A stretch of DNA of 64,000 nucleotides from contig OW121853.1 in assembly GCA_933228895.1 (NCBI GenBank), positions 75,128,645 through 75,192,644 on the forward strand, read 5' to 3'. A program made the position numbers and the translations under genes. The DNA is from Platycnemis pennipes (Eukaryota; Arthropoda; Insecta; Odonata; Platycnemididae). Shown here in pieces: positions 36,201-51,200 of the stretch. The notes beneath the pieces are model-generated. The model was not told the DNA's origin. It ran no database searches and was given only the letters and a program-made list of their open reading frames with translations. Numbering within the stretch: position 1 is the stretch's first letter; each line of letters begins with the position of its first letter.

Positions 36201-39200
36201 ATATTTTTATCCCACTTGGCTTAAAGACAGCATGCGAAGATTTTTCACTGATATGGTGCCCACATAAACTGAAATTTGAGTACCTTCCAATTGAAATTCA
36301 TTTCACTTTTACTTTATTTACCATGTTGGCGAAATATTGTCTCAAGATTTTCTGGCAGAAAAATTGATAATTAATGGAAGGGTTTATTAATTATTTTCCA
36401 TGATATTTGTTTCACATAGGCATAACTTAATTTGCTTCTGTTCATAAAGATGCTCAGGTCAGAATTAAGCCATGTTACAATACAGTGTTTTAATTACAGT
36501 ACCATGTATTCAATATATTTCAAAAGCTTTAACTTGGAACAATTATAGTTACACAACAGCTGGAATCATAAGTTGATCCTTGTTTTCCTGAGAGTAATGA
36601 ATGATAAGTATTCCTTTCATCTGAAACACAGATACAAGACCTAAGGTGAATATATAGAGTGTCTGCATGTGTTTCCTTTGCCATTTAATCTTTTAATCAT
36701 TAAAGCCAGGTAGGTGTGTGCTTGTTAACCCTTTGAAATTGACATTCATTAATATTGAGGTATGAAGTGTTTACTAATGAAATCATGGATGTCTGGTTTT
36801 TGACCTGTACGTGTAATCTCCAGTTAGATTTCATCCTTTTCCTTTGTGTTATTGATTTAATAGTACCTGGATGAAGAAACTTAATATGTATATTAATGGG
36901 AACTAGATAAACATCTGAAACATAGATAAATTCCACCTTGTCCTGAGGGGAATGGAAGGTTAAAAGGCAAAGTTGTCCCTGTTTGATACATTGAAACATC
37001 AACACAATGTGATAACACTGATGTGACAGTGTTCAAGAAATTAGGGAAATCTGAGTCAACTTGGGTGTTTAAATTAATCTCTCTCTCTTCGCAATCAGAA
37101 CCATAATTGCATTTCAGGGAGAAAAATGAGGAGGTAATCCTTCTGGGCTGAGATTTTCTGTGAGGTAGTAGTTTTTCCAGGGAAAGGATCAACAGATGTT
37201 TTCATTTCCATTCATAGTTGTAGATCAGCATGTCGTAGCCTCAATAAGCCCGTGTACTCATCAAATCCTACCATTTATTTGCTCACCTATTGGATTTTTC
37301 ATAGAAACTATTAGAAATTATCCTCCTATCCACTGAGAGCCCATGTTATCCAAAGTAAGACTTTGTCATATGTGATACGCACTTGTAGAAATCTGTAAAA
37401 ACAATAACCTTCCTTCATGGTTTATCTATTGATGAATTATGTTCGCAGTCATATTACTTAGATTAAATATTCTGAGAATTTAATAGTCTTAAGATTTAGC
37501 CAATAGTGTGGAATGCTTTCTTGTCATGTTAAATAATAGTTAATACACATTTATAAAAAGTCAGTATGCAGTTTTTCATGTAGTTCACCTTATATAAGGG
37601 TTGGCTTATATTTTGCATCATATTGAATGCTCTGCATACCAGTGCATTACAGAATTGTATTTTTGTCCTTGTCTCCTGCGATGAACATTATTCCTAAAAT
37701 TTTTGGCATCATGATCTATTTATGCTAAAGCTCTGGCTTTAGAAGGTTTTGCTATCAGTAGCTTAATATTGGCTCTGCAGCTTTCTTGCTGAAAATTCAA
37801 AAAAAAGTAATTTCTTTGGCATTCTCAAAAGAATGGCATTTTTCATAAAAATCAAACCTAATGGCTTTTTCTGCATATTTAAGGAAGATGATGAATCATT
37901 GGGATATGAATACCAGGAGTATCGATTGATGACATCTGTATCCTCTCCTGCCTTCATCCGCCAAACGGTTAACGTCTCAAATGAAGTGAGTATAGTGAAG
38001 CATTTGTGGCAGTGAATTACTGAAGATGCTATCGATATCTCCTCTCTATTTGAAATAATGAACTTCTCTTGGCAACAAAGAAAGAAAGCATGGATGCATT
38101 TCCATTTGCATGATTTTTTTCTGTGCCTATCTCAGTAATGAATGAAAATATCTTTGATGTAGGCACTCAACAGAATCGTCAATCATAAAATTGATTTAAT
38201 GCAATTACCCACTTGAATCTTCTAACCTGAATCTCACCTCTTGAAAGTATGTAATCTTACTCTCCTATCTTACATTCTTCGTTACTTGCTCCATGTTTCT
38301 CATATGAGAACTTCTTTTGCTATTTCTACCATTCACTTTTCCCTTGATGACTGTTTTCATCAGTCTATCATTCCTATGACCCATTAGTTTCTATCTTCTT
38401 TATAAAATTCAGCAGACTTCCCGTATTACCCACTCTTCTTAGGACCTCTTTCTTTGTCACTTTATTTGTCCATTTAACTTAATCGTTCTCTGTAATACCA
38501 CGCTTTAAATGCTTGAACAACACTTGAAGTCGACTTGCTGACTCTTAATTCCCTTTAATTTTATCAAAACCATATATTTAAATATGTCCTGATATAATTG
38601 AAATTTTTGTACTCATACTAGCAAGATCTTTTTTCTGACCATTGCTGTTGTTAAAATACTAATTTTTCATACCTTTGCAATGTTCATTTAATTTGTAATA
38701 ATCAAGTCTGCGAACAATCTCTCTCTTGTGTGCCACTAGAGATTTCAATACATATATTATGAGTTATGTATCCTCTGTAGTTTACAATCACTGCCTCAAA
38801 TATATCAGCAAATCCATGAATTATGCACCGATACAGCGACCAGATTTTGATTTTAAAAAAATCGAGCAGCACACCCTCCCAAGTTGATTCTTCCTTTAGT
38901 TTGGACCCTTAGGAAACACCTCAAGCCAATGAACCAAGAAAAACGCACTGTTAGAATAGTTTTTTTAGCCTTTTTTGTCCAAAAAAACGACCCTTGACCT
39001 TTATTTTGACCATTCAACTTGGAAAATGCACTATTTTTTAGGTCAATTTTTTTGGAACCTGATTTTTGATTGAGAACAAATTTTTCTACAAACTGAAAAG
39101 TACTAGAAAAGTGCATTAAATAGTTGTAATTAAAAGTTCTGCACTTTGAAAAAATCAATTCAGTGGTTAGATAACCAAGTTGGATACCGAAACAGGATGG

Positions 39201-42200
39201 GACCAGGCAAAGTCTTCATGATTTTTTTACTCGAGTTGTATGGGATCTAGACGAAAAATTCAAGGAACAAAGAGTGTTCAAAATTCTTCAAAGAGGACGC
39301 CAGATTTGTTCCGGAAATTTTGGTCATTTTGAAATTGGCCATTTTTTTAATTAGCACGCAACACTTCAGAAAGCTCGAAAAGACTTGTACAAGTACGCGT
39401 GATGATCTTGAAGAGGATTCAAACCAAAAACATGTCCGTAGGGGGCCCACTTTGGTCTGGAGTGGTCAAAAATGGCCATTTTCAACCCACAAAGGGGACC
39501 GCGAGAAAAATTCGGAAAAAATTGTGCCAGTTCCTGGGCTGGTCCCCTATAGGATCTAGACCAAAAGTTCTCGATCAGTATGTCCATTTTTGGTCACCAA
39601 GGAGTACAGAAAAGGACATTTTTATGAAAACGAGAGGGCTTGAAGGAATTCAGCAAACAATCATACGATTACTGTAGATGATCTTCACTAGAATCGAGGC
39701 CGAAAATGAATGATGCGCGTATCCATTTCAGGTCAATGAGGGGCGGGAAATTGCCGTTTCCCACCCGCGCAGCCCAAAATGGCCATCCTTGGACGCATTT
39801 TTGGTTTCAATGGTCTTCAAGATCATCACGGGTACTTGTACAAGTCTTTTCGAGCTTTTCAAAGTGTTGTGTGCGCATTAAAAATGGAAAACAATTGCCA
39901 ATTTCAAAATTACCAAAATGTGACCAAGATCCATCCTGTAGTTCGTTTTTTGGACAAAAAAGGCTGAAAAAACTATTCTAACAGTGCGTTTTTCTTGGTT
40001 CATTGGCTTGAGGTGTTTCCTAAGGGTCCAAACTAAAGGAAGAATCAACTTGGGAGGGTGTGCTGCTCGATTTTTTTTAAATCAAAATCCGGTCGCTGTA
40101 TCGGTGCATAATTCATGGATTTGCTGATATATGCAATTTAGTACAAGCATGTCACCAATTAAATGTTCCAATCCATTCTGTTACTGCCAGGAGAATCCTG
40201 TTTTTGATTAAAAAGTTCTGGATTAATTTGTAGAGTCCCACTTCTTTTTAAGTATCTTTCATTGAAAAATTTATGAATGAATTTATTCACGTTATTAGCA
40301 CTTATTTCTATCAACTATCGGCATAAATAATCACTGATATTTTACATGATATAAATACCTAATTAGAGGCTATGTTCTTTCTTTCCATTGTAAATAGAAT
40401 TAATGTTAATACTCGCTTATATTATTAATGAATGACCAGTGTAACTATAATATTTTTATATTTGACACATCCTGTTTTTTTCAAAATGTCCCAGGTTTTA
40501 TAGGTAAACATTTCAGAATGCCCCAGATTTTAAGGAAAACATTATGGTAACCCTAAACTAATTAGATCTGAAAATGTTTCTTGAATAGCTTGTTGGTCGT
40601 AAAACACTTCATGTTGTCTTTCTTCCATTTTCATGTCACTAGACAGAAGTGGTTGCAGAGTTACTTGGAGTGGCAGGTACAGACGTGCCAATCGATGAGT
40701 TTTTGGAGCTTCTCCATTTATATGAGGTAATTAAATGTGTAAATAGGTTGTGGTCAAATGGTGAAAGTTTCCTAGAGGTGAAAGATGCTAAAATTTATCA
40801 TTGACATTGTAAATTCGTATTTGAATGTGAATATTCTTTGTGTGAGTTGGTGAAAGATAAATCCAACAGGTAGAAATGAAATTCAATGAAGTAATATACT
40901 GAATGTCATTACAGAATTCAATTTTCTTTTTCTTTTGTTTGGAGAGGTATCCAATTAGAAGCCTCTTCTTATATAATTAGTGCTGATGGCATCAGTTTTC
41001 TACGACATGATTTTTTCCTGCAATATTTTATTTAATGCACAAATCTACATTTGCAATTACTAAGTATGTATATTTAGTCACATATCAAATTACATTAATC
41101 TCATTACATTAAACAGTGTTGCATAGAAGATGGGGAATTCAGTTTTGATTGTGTTAAAAAGGCTCACATAACTCTTAGTGGTGGCTCAGCCATGGCCTGT
41201 TATGTACTTACAAAAATCATTAAAATGGTTACCGTACCTGGTTTAATAATATGAGTTTTAAACTGATATTTTGGTATTTTTATGATACTGCTAATTCAGT
41301 CTTATGGGTTTATTTCTCTTTTCAGTGCTTTATACTATTTTTTTCACTGCATGGTTGATCAGACTAGGAAATATCATGCATAACAAATTAACTCAAGAAA
41401 AATCTGATATTTCAGAAGAGCATTTAAAGAGAAATTATTTGCTGCTATTCAGTCTATAAGAAAGAAAAGCTCATACCATGATAAGGAACTCTTTAAGTAT
41501 TTTCTTTATTTGTAGATTGGTGTCAATGGATACGGATTTGCTGGAACAACTGAAGGGAATATACTATTCCATCCAGATTTGCGGCCTGTTGTAAGTAAAA
41601 TGGCTCAGCGGAATTTTCTAGAACTTTATGGATTTTTATTTATGATTCCATTATTGCATTACTCCTCTCAATACTTTTGGCTTATAAATATCTCTTCAAA
41701 GGTGTTTTACCTAATTTATCTTCCTCTAATAATCCACATGATCTGAGACCATGTTTAGTAAATTCTGATAAGTGCTGCAGTTATGTATTCACATTCAACG
41801 TCCTGTCAGTAATAGCACATTTTGTATCCTAAACTTTGAAAAACATATTCTTATTTCTTGCCTAATTGACCTCATTTTATTCTCATCTTATTGATAAAAT
41901 TGAGCTTTGATTGTATATATTTGCTAATGAATTCCAGATAGGGATTTTAATGGAGTTTTGAGGATCTTTTCAAGAAGCTAACCCCCTTTTATTCAATATA
42001 AAACCCTGACCCAAGGAGAACATCAAGGTCATAAAGAGGTCTTGAAGATGTCTTTTTGATGGTCAAAAAATCATCTCAATCCCAGGTCAATAATACCTAT
42101 TTCCTTCCCTACGCCACGACCCAACCACGACCTCTTCTGGTTGGTCAAAAAGAGGTCATGAAGACGTCTTTTTGACGGTCAAAAAAACATCACAATCCCA

Positions 42201-45200
42201 GGTCAATAATACCTATTTCCTTCCCTACGCCATGACCCAACCACGACCTCTTCTGGTTGGTCAAAAAGAGGTCATGAAGACGTCTTTTTGATGGTCAAAA
42301 ATCCTCTCAATCCCAGTTCAATAATACATATTTCCTTCCCTTCACCATGACCCAAACACAACCTCTTCTGGTTGGTCAAAAAGAGGTCATATAGATGGCA
42401 TTTAGATGGTCAACAAAAAGGTGGAAAATACACCAAGAAGACTTATTTTCTTCCCAACACCATGATCCAAGGACAACCTCTTTGAGTTGGTCAAAAATAG
42501 GTCATAAAAACGGGAGATGAATGGTTATCAGCTTTATTTAAGTAAATTAAGTAATCAAATGAAAACAAAACAAAGAATTCAATGTTTTCTATAAGGAGAA
42601 GTATATTGTCCGAGAAGTGAGTTACACACCATCCCTTCTTGGTATAGTCATTTCATTAATAAAAATCATTTCCTGAAGGGAGCATTTTTCAACCACACCT
42701 TAACAGTCCTTTCTGCTACTTCAAGCCGGGAAGTAGGTATCTTTTTTAACACCGCAACTGCAAAATAAAAAATAACAGAAAAAATGAGATCAAGTGCATC
42801 ACAAGTCATTTCTTGAAACTAAAAGCTAATTAGCGATATAATCATGAGCATAGTACCTACTATCCGAACATTGGGATTAACGATTTAATTTTTAGTCATG
42901 ATCACCCATGGAATATATAAGCGTAGAAATTACGGATTGAATTATCGCGCAGAGCTAATAAAATACTAATAAAAAGCATGCAGATACTTACAGGTTTGCC
43001 AGTTCCTTCACCTGCCGTTGAGTCTTCATGCCTCGTTTTCATAACGGAAAAATCAAAATGTGACGGGAATGAAGTCTCAGGATCAAGAACTATATTTTTT
43101 AAGAAATAAACTGACTCGATTTCAATATTTCACAGATACGGCAGCGGATAGCTCGAGATATGGCAGCGAATAGCTAGAGATATAGCTGTGATGCGATCTA
43201 ATGTCGTCTCAGATACCACAGATCGCTTGCGATGGGCGCTTCGCTGATCACTTCCGGTAAAGTGAACCATGTGAACCAACGGCGGAAATGAACTCAATTG
43301 AAGAATATTAGAATTCTAAATCTTAAGCGAGGCGAAGAAAAAATGATAAAAAGGCCTTAATTATTATTTAATATTATTTATGCCGGAAAATATGCCATAA
43401 ATACATGTCCAAATAGTTTTGCTTCACTAATTATCTGCATTTTGAATAGTGGTCTAGAATGTCGTCTTTTTAGACCACTTAAAAACCAATCCTAGACCAC
43501 GATAATGGTGGAGTAAAAACATTCAGAAATAGTGAGAAATCAGCTGAATAAGATACCAGAATGTACTTGAACTGCCGAATTAACTATTTTAACAGATTAT
43601 TTCCAAATATCTTTACTTCAGCATTTATGTGGTCTAGGATTGGTTTTCAAGTGGCCTAAAAGACGTCAACGAAGTCTAATTCAAAATGTAGGGAAATGGA
43701 CATGGTATATGCCCGTTTAGGTAACTATATACATGTGCGGCGAGTCGAAAATGTATTAATAGCTGTTGCTTCACCATATTCCATATTTTTAAGAGGTCTT
43801 AGTTGACGTCTTTTAGACCACTTAAAAACCAATCCTAGACCACGTTAATGATGAAGTAAATATATTTTGAATTAATGACTAATCATTGTAAAAATAGATT
43901 CCAGGAGGTCCTTGAACTGCCAAGGTAACAATTTAAAAGATTCTGGTCAGTATTTTCACTGGTCATTTTTTTTCTTTTCAAGACCAAAGTAAAACCATTG
44001 ACCACACGGTGACCATTTTGACCTCTTAAAGACGTCTTCATGACCTCAGTGTTCTCCCTGGGGAGATCCTTCAAATTATGTACATGGTCTTTCAGCCTGT
44101 TTGTGTGAATCCAAAATTGTTTCATAAACGAAAAATAAGAATTGTATGCATGAAATATATCCCCTGAATAATACAATTTTTTCAGTATGTGCATTTATTT
44201 ATTTTTACCCCAATTTATGCTACAATAATTCGAAAGTGAACTAGAAAATTTTTAGTATTTTTCTGTTTTGATTGTTTCAAATATTGCTCATAAGTTTAAC
44301 TATTACCTCAAAACTATTTAGCCCGTTGATAATATGTTGTACAAATATTGTTATTTATAATTTATGTATCAATAGCACTCTTGCCTAATAAAAAGCTTAA
44401 GTAAATGTTAGAAGCATCCTAATCCAATGGAAATTCTTGATATGAACAATTTAGGTGAGCAAATAATCACTTTTTAATTCCTCAAGAACTTCTGCTTTGA
44501 GGTATGTTGTCAAAAGTTAATGCATGAGTTCTGTGTGATGAAATATTCATTTGCTTAAAATCTATAACTCCAAATGAACTGAATTTTTATCACACTTTGG
44601 TCTTTTGCTATTTCTTTGCTTTCATCATTCCTATTCTTTTGAAATGACAGTTCCTGAGAAATAAATCATGGAAATTACTTTTTAAAAGATCACCACATCA
44701 TACTGCAAAATAACATTTGGTTTTTAAATTATTAGAAAAATAGTTTATCAAATGATTGTGTTCCATGTTTTAATCATTGTAGGTATTTAAAAATGGGAAG
44801 TTGCATTTCTCCTTTGTATCTGCTATGGAAAAAATACACAAATCAAATATTTATTTTTCTATTTTATGTGTGTATAATTTTTTTAGTATTCAGTACTTAC
44901 TGCATATACTTGTGTATAGGGTAACTCCTTTCCCATATTTTTACTTTTTAAAATTCATTTGTTACATAACTTGTGTATAGGTAGCAGTATTGGCAGTAGT
45001 TTCTGAAGTAAGAAAAGATATAACTATGTATAAAAATTATTGCTACACAGCAGTAAGTTTAGAGAATGTTGGAAATTGAATGCTTGTAGAAGTTACCTAA
45101 ATTCACATCTTCAATAACATCTTTTGAAACAATCCATATGCACTTCACTTGTGTAATAGGCAGGGTTGGGCACGAATCACCTAATATTGATTCGAGTCAC

Positions 45201-48200
45201 GAATCACGAATCTTTGAAGGAAATTAGATTCGAAGCACAAATCGCGATTCACTGCTGGAAATTTGATTCAAATCTCGAATCATGAGATTTTTCCTTTAAA
45301 TATGATTCGTGCGGTTCACGAATCACGAATCATAGTGATATTGCAGAATGACAATAACACTAAGTAATGTTCACATTCTGAACATTGCTCCCATAATTGG
45401 GAACCTATACCAATTTTTTCGCCCGTTAATTAACACTTGTGTAGATACAGTGTGGATTAACTGAATAAGTATCATAAGTTACCAGTTCTTATGTACATCT
45501 ACATAATACCCTGCAAGTCACCATAAAGGTGTGTGGCAGGGGGTGAATGCTCACCAAAAAATGCACTACAAGCAAGCTACTATATGCATGCAAGCAAGCT
45601 ACTTCATGCATGAAAAAGGATTAGCAATAATATACTAGTCTAAACCTCATTATTAAAACAAATAAATATAGCAAAGTAAGCATGCAAATACATGCTGTTA
45701 ATTGGATTACCTTCAAGTCGTCAAACCAACATGCAGCTACCTATGATATACATTGATTCACTCGTATTGGACATATTTACACTATTCATATCCCTAATTG
45801 TACTAGGAAAAAAGGACATTCTGAATATGTCAGTTCGACAATCAATTTCTCTAATTTTGTGATTATGGTCCAGTCTACCATAGTAAGTTGGGGTTCGCAA
45901 AATATTTTTAACGTCATCACTGAAAATATTATCTTGGAATTTATGTAGGAGATGAAGTCTACATTTCAATCTGCGATCTGAAAATGATTACCACTTTAAT
46001 TCTTGTAATATACTGGTTACGTTATTATGATATAATATTACTGTCTAACCCATAAGATTTTAATTTCAAAATTAGCTTGCTATGAGACACCTACTCGACA
46101 CCCAATCACCAGAAACTACAATATCGTGGGAAAAGAGAGCAAGTTAAGTTTCACATGATCTACTCTCTCGGAAGCCATGCTGAACATTGGAATGTAATGT
46201 TCAATCACCTTTCTTGCTATGTTCTCATGTAGCATCAATGATTTTTTTCTGCACCAGTAGGTTTTTCTATTGAACAGTAACAATGACAGATGGTTAGAAA
46301 AAATAATGTCCACTTTAATTGTACTTACAAGTTGTTTTAGATTAAATACAGAACTGAATTACATATGGTTAAAAATTCTTTTAAAAATCTATGTAAACAA
46401 AACAAAACTTACTAGACACTGCAATGCGGTTGATTACCTTTCAGAAATATTAACTTCTCGAACACCTTGTCCGACATTTTTGCTCTTTCTGGCTTCAAAA
46501 TAAAGTTACCCCATGAAAATAGTCTCTCCACCGGACCAGAAGAACATATTGGGGTATTGTATTTGATAAACAGTTTACGAATATTAGGATGGTCCCGAGT
46601 AAAACATTTAAAGGTTTTATCTGTATCAGTCATAAAAGATGCAAACTCTAACTGATCTTGAGATGCCTTGCTTTTACTTGGTGAGGCTAAAACATAAAAA
46701 TCTGAGTCCTCTTCACTATTACTGTGGACAGAAGGTGTGCCATTATTCTTGACTTCTTCTATACAATTTAGGCACAGGTTAGTAATACGCTTACTATCAA
46801 TATCTCTCACATTACTTGGCAACCAAAGCATTTTGAACTGAGGGTGGAATGTTGCTGCCAGTATTGCATCATTCACTTCTGGAGATAGATCATAATATTT
46901 ACCAAAACGAGTGTTCAGAGCAGTCAACAACTCAGGAATGATATATAAAGTGTACTGCAGTGGCTTCTCCAGTTGATCCTCCAGTTTCTTGCGTATAGAA
47001 AATAATGTGGGTAGAAGTTGTCCATAGAAACAGCTGTTCCCACTTTGAAGCACATCAATGGCTTGTGCAATTGGTCGCAAGCAAGCAATGAATTCTTCCA
47101 TATAGTCAAATTCTGTGTCAGAGAATAATTGCTTCATGTCAAGTTTCCGTACCACATCATTCATTTTTGGCCTCAATTTCACAATTTGAGAAACTGCATC
47201 ATACAGAGAATTCCACCGAGTAGGACAAGGGTATACAAGACTACAATCAAGAATTTCAGTAATCACTTCTGAAGATTTAGGCCTACGTGATGCATTCCAG
47301 ATATAACTACACTTTGCCATTACAGATTTGTGCAAGCGATTAACCAAAGATGGAGAGTTCTTGAGAATTTTTGTCAAATCTGTTGTTGCAATTAAGGATA
47401 ATGTATGAGAAAAACACCGCAAATGTTTGGGTAAAAACCTGTCTTCTTCCAGATCCCCATATGCCATATTTATTGAGGCAAAATTCAGATCGATGCAAAG
47501 CTCTTCAATGTCGCTATCATTTTCTTGCATGAGCAAATCTGTTAACAAATAGAAAACCGGTTTAGCAGAGACATTGAATTTTTATATATAAATTGTACTG
47601 TAAGAAATTCATCAATAATAATTATCACATTATTGTCTTAAATTATTACCATCACTGTCTATATTTATTATTTCACTGCAGCCAAACTCTTTGAATGCCT
47701 TTACGAAGTTAGACCCATTATCCGTAATCATCGTGGTAACTTTCTCATTGTTTAACCCAAAACTGATGAAAATATTGTGTAGAGTGTCTGCTATATTCTT
47801 GTAATCATGTGTACCTTTAAATCGAACACATGATAAAACAGCACTTTCACGAGTCAATGTTTCATCATTTATCTGGAAAAATAAATCAGTTGGCATATTT
47901 GATTAATTAATAAATAATGTTCAGGCTTTAGATAATATTATTTTACAATTTACCCAATGAGCTGTGACACCAAGGAAGCTTCTATGTTTCGTGGACCAAA
48001 TATCTGCAGTAGAAGTCATAAATTGAATTTTTGTGAATTTGCGTGCCAAATTTTGGTTTACATTTTCAAACTTGAGGTTTAATATTTGACCCAGTGTTCT
48101 CCTTGACATAATCTGAACCAAAGGATCAATACCTATCAAAGGATAAAATGCATCAGCACATAAAAGTAAAAGCAGTATGTATTAGAAAAAATGTTGATAG

Positions 48201-51200
48201 ACATAATGAGGAATGTGAGAAATACCATCACACAGTTCATCATATTATCAATAATAAATTCCCTTAACCACTTGCTGGCCTGAGAAAACTTACGTTGAAA
48301 TATTCGCACAAAATTTTCATCTTCCACAGTGCGGAGAGGCTTCATGCTATGAATAATGTAGTGCATAATATCTTTGTTCAGCATTCCACTGTTGATTTTC
48401 ACTCTAGGGCATTTGGAAGTTGCAAAGTTAGTAATTTTCTTCTGCTGAAGTTCATCAGTCCGTTTGGTATTCTTATGTGCTTTATATTTGTTATAACTTT
48501 GTAATGCGTTGTGAACCAACTAAAAAGTAATGATGAATGCATTATTATAATAAATTTGGAATCAATCATACTTTTATCAATAAAAAGTTGGTCATTTTTT
48601 CGTACTTTAAGATGCCGAGTATAATTTGAAGTGCTGCCAACCACTCCTTTAATGACTTTCTTTACAGGCAAGCAAAGCTGACATTGTGCTGAAATGTGTT
48701 TCTCAGATTGACTTATGATTTGGAAAAATTTTCCATCAAAAATTAGATTCGATGGTGCAGGGAAATTGGCACCACCTTGAGCAACGCTATCACTAGGACC
48801 CGCATGATTTCCCTCACCTGAAATGACACGAATTCAAATATAACAATCACTTTGTAGCGCTTATGAATTGAATTTGGTGAAATTATTAATAAAATTAGAG
48901 TAAGAATTGAAATGATGCATAAACTGCAGTAACAACTTACTGGAACTGGCCATTTCTCCAGACTTGCCTTTTTTTAGCCCCTTCTATGCATGGTGTTTTT
49001 CAAATTTCATTGCTATTTTGTTCAAAACAATTAAAAGTCACATTTGAACGAATGCTACCTCTTCACGCTAGGATGAGCGGCCCTGGGGCCTAATTCTGTA
49101 AAGTCGAATTCGAGATTCCGACGTCACAACAATACCCATATATGGAAAAAATGTCATGGTTTGTAGTACAAACCGTGCTCCCTTGATGCCGCGACGGTCG
49201 TTCCGGCTCAAGGCGACGGAGTCGGATCATTTTGCGGATCATTTCGTTCATAATCCGTCGCCAAATATTTTCTGGCGAGCAGGCGCTGCTATCGCGGTGG
49301 GCACCTATAGAAGCTGCGATTGTAGCAGACGACTTGTTGATATTTATCGCGCGGGATACAAGGTGAGAATGCATCTAATTCTAGCTAATGATTAAATCTT
49401 TCATGTCTCCGTTTCCTTGCCGCTTATACAGTTAGAAGTATATAAAACTATTTGTTTTGTTTTCAAATGTCGCCATGCAATGTTTTTGTTTGATGTTGAT
49501 TAATAAATTGTCAGGTTGACTAGACATATAGGATTGTTATTCGTGTAAAACTTCTACGTAAGATTTTAATGCTACTGCAGGGGCAATATATATTATTGAG
49601 AGGAGATTTTATCATGTTGGAAATCACATTGTTTGAGCAAATATCATTATGCTGCCTTGCTTTGTATGAGTACCTTTCTTTGTGTGGTTGTGTTCTACCG
49701 ACAAATTCTGATATTGTATGGACGTCCCCCCTGTGTGGTGGCTTGCACGGTATTATGTAGATGTAGACGTCCTTTGGTCTTCGGACGCGTAAATTATCGC
49801 AGGATATTGAATGGTTGTTGCATATTTGTAATTGCTACTGTGATATCATCTATTCCAAATCAATGTACTATATAAATAGAAACAATAGCGGACGGAGGAA
49901 TATATGCACGAAGATGTAATGATTCACTCGAGAAAACAATATCATTACAGAAGCTGTCGACACAATCAATTTATAAAACCAAAACATTTCGTGATTTAAT
50001 TCCAAATGTGTAATCACTTTCAATTATCAGAAGTTTCACTTTCTAATTAAGTCTGCCGTTATTCCATACCAGCATATATTGTTACATTTTAAAGCGAATA
50101 GATTGATTACAAACATCAATAGTAAGTCATGTTGATTTACTATTGTTAATTACCTCAGCTTGTTCCTTCCATTGTAATAATGGCGCGCTGGATAGACATA
50201 ACGCTGGATAAACAGTCAACTGTTATACGTCATTTCGGCGGTGAACGATGTTCGCGAATCGTTCGTCGCGGTGACCCACGACTCTCCATATGAGCCGAAA
50301 TTCTTTCGACTTTACAGAATAGGCCCCCTGATCAGCCGACATAACAGCTGGGGGCCGATTGTGTAACTCGGCTAACGTTCGATCGTTAGAGACCCGTTCA
50401 CTCTCGATCGAGCTCACCGTCTTCGAACGAGGATGGAAAGTGCGATTGTATAAGCTCGATCGTCAGGAGGCAATCGAAAGTTACGGTGTTGTCAGATTTA
50501 CAGCATATTTCGCACTTGTTTCTCTTGTACGCATGCGCAAAGAGCTTATTTTGAAGTAGTTGCATTTGTTTTGAATATCAAGAATTAATAATAAACATTA
50601 CAATGCCTGAAAATTTAAGATAACTTCCTCACGAGTATTATACAGTGGCCTCAATGCGTTCCCAATAGATAAATTAATTCATAATTACTTGTTATACCCT
50701 GACTTTCACAGATAATTATCGAAAACGTCTGCTTAATTCGCAACTCATAATATTTCATTATCACTCAAATTGTGTTCTCTATTTCTGATAATGCATAAAA
50801 AATGGTACGTCATGTTGAAATTCTATATTATCACTCCGGATATTCTCGTCATCTAATTTAACTAATGTTCTACGGTTCACTGTAAATATCATTTAGCAAA
50901 ACTACGCTCAACGTATTGGCACATATATATGCATCTTCAGACAGAAATTGATTAGGTTATTTATAGATACACAATTAAATACTATCCTCAATCTAGTCCC
51001 CAGCATTAAAGCAATAGTCAACCTTTATTACTATTGAGACACTTTCACAGCGTTCTCCACATCAAAGATAAATACCTATGAAACTCACTTTTAAAATTCC
51101 GTGCCGCCTGTCTCTCTTGTAGCATACCTATTTTCCCATAACCATATTTCTTGTACGTAGGTAACCGATAACCTACCGTGAGATATATAAGGCAGCATTA

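Noticed and set aside
45161..49085. hAT element ending simply at 49085 with a TSD right there
   Set aside because: The sequence after 49085 does not match GTAATAGG. The matching duplication is at 52368, after the two nested elements.
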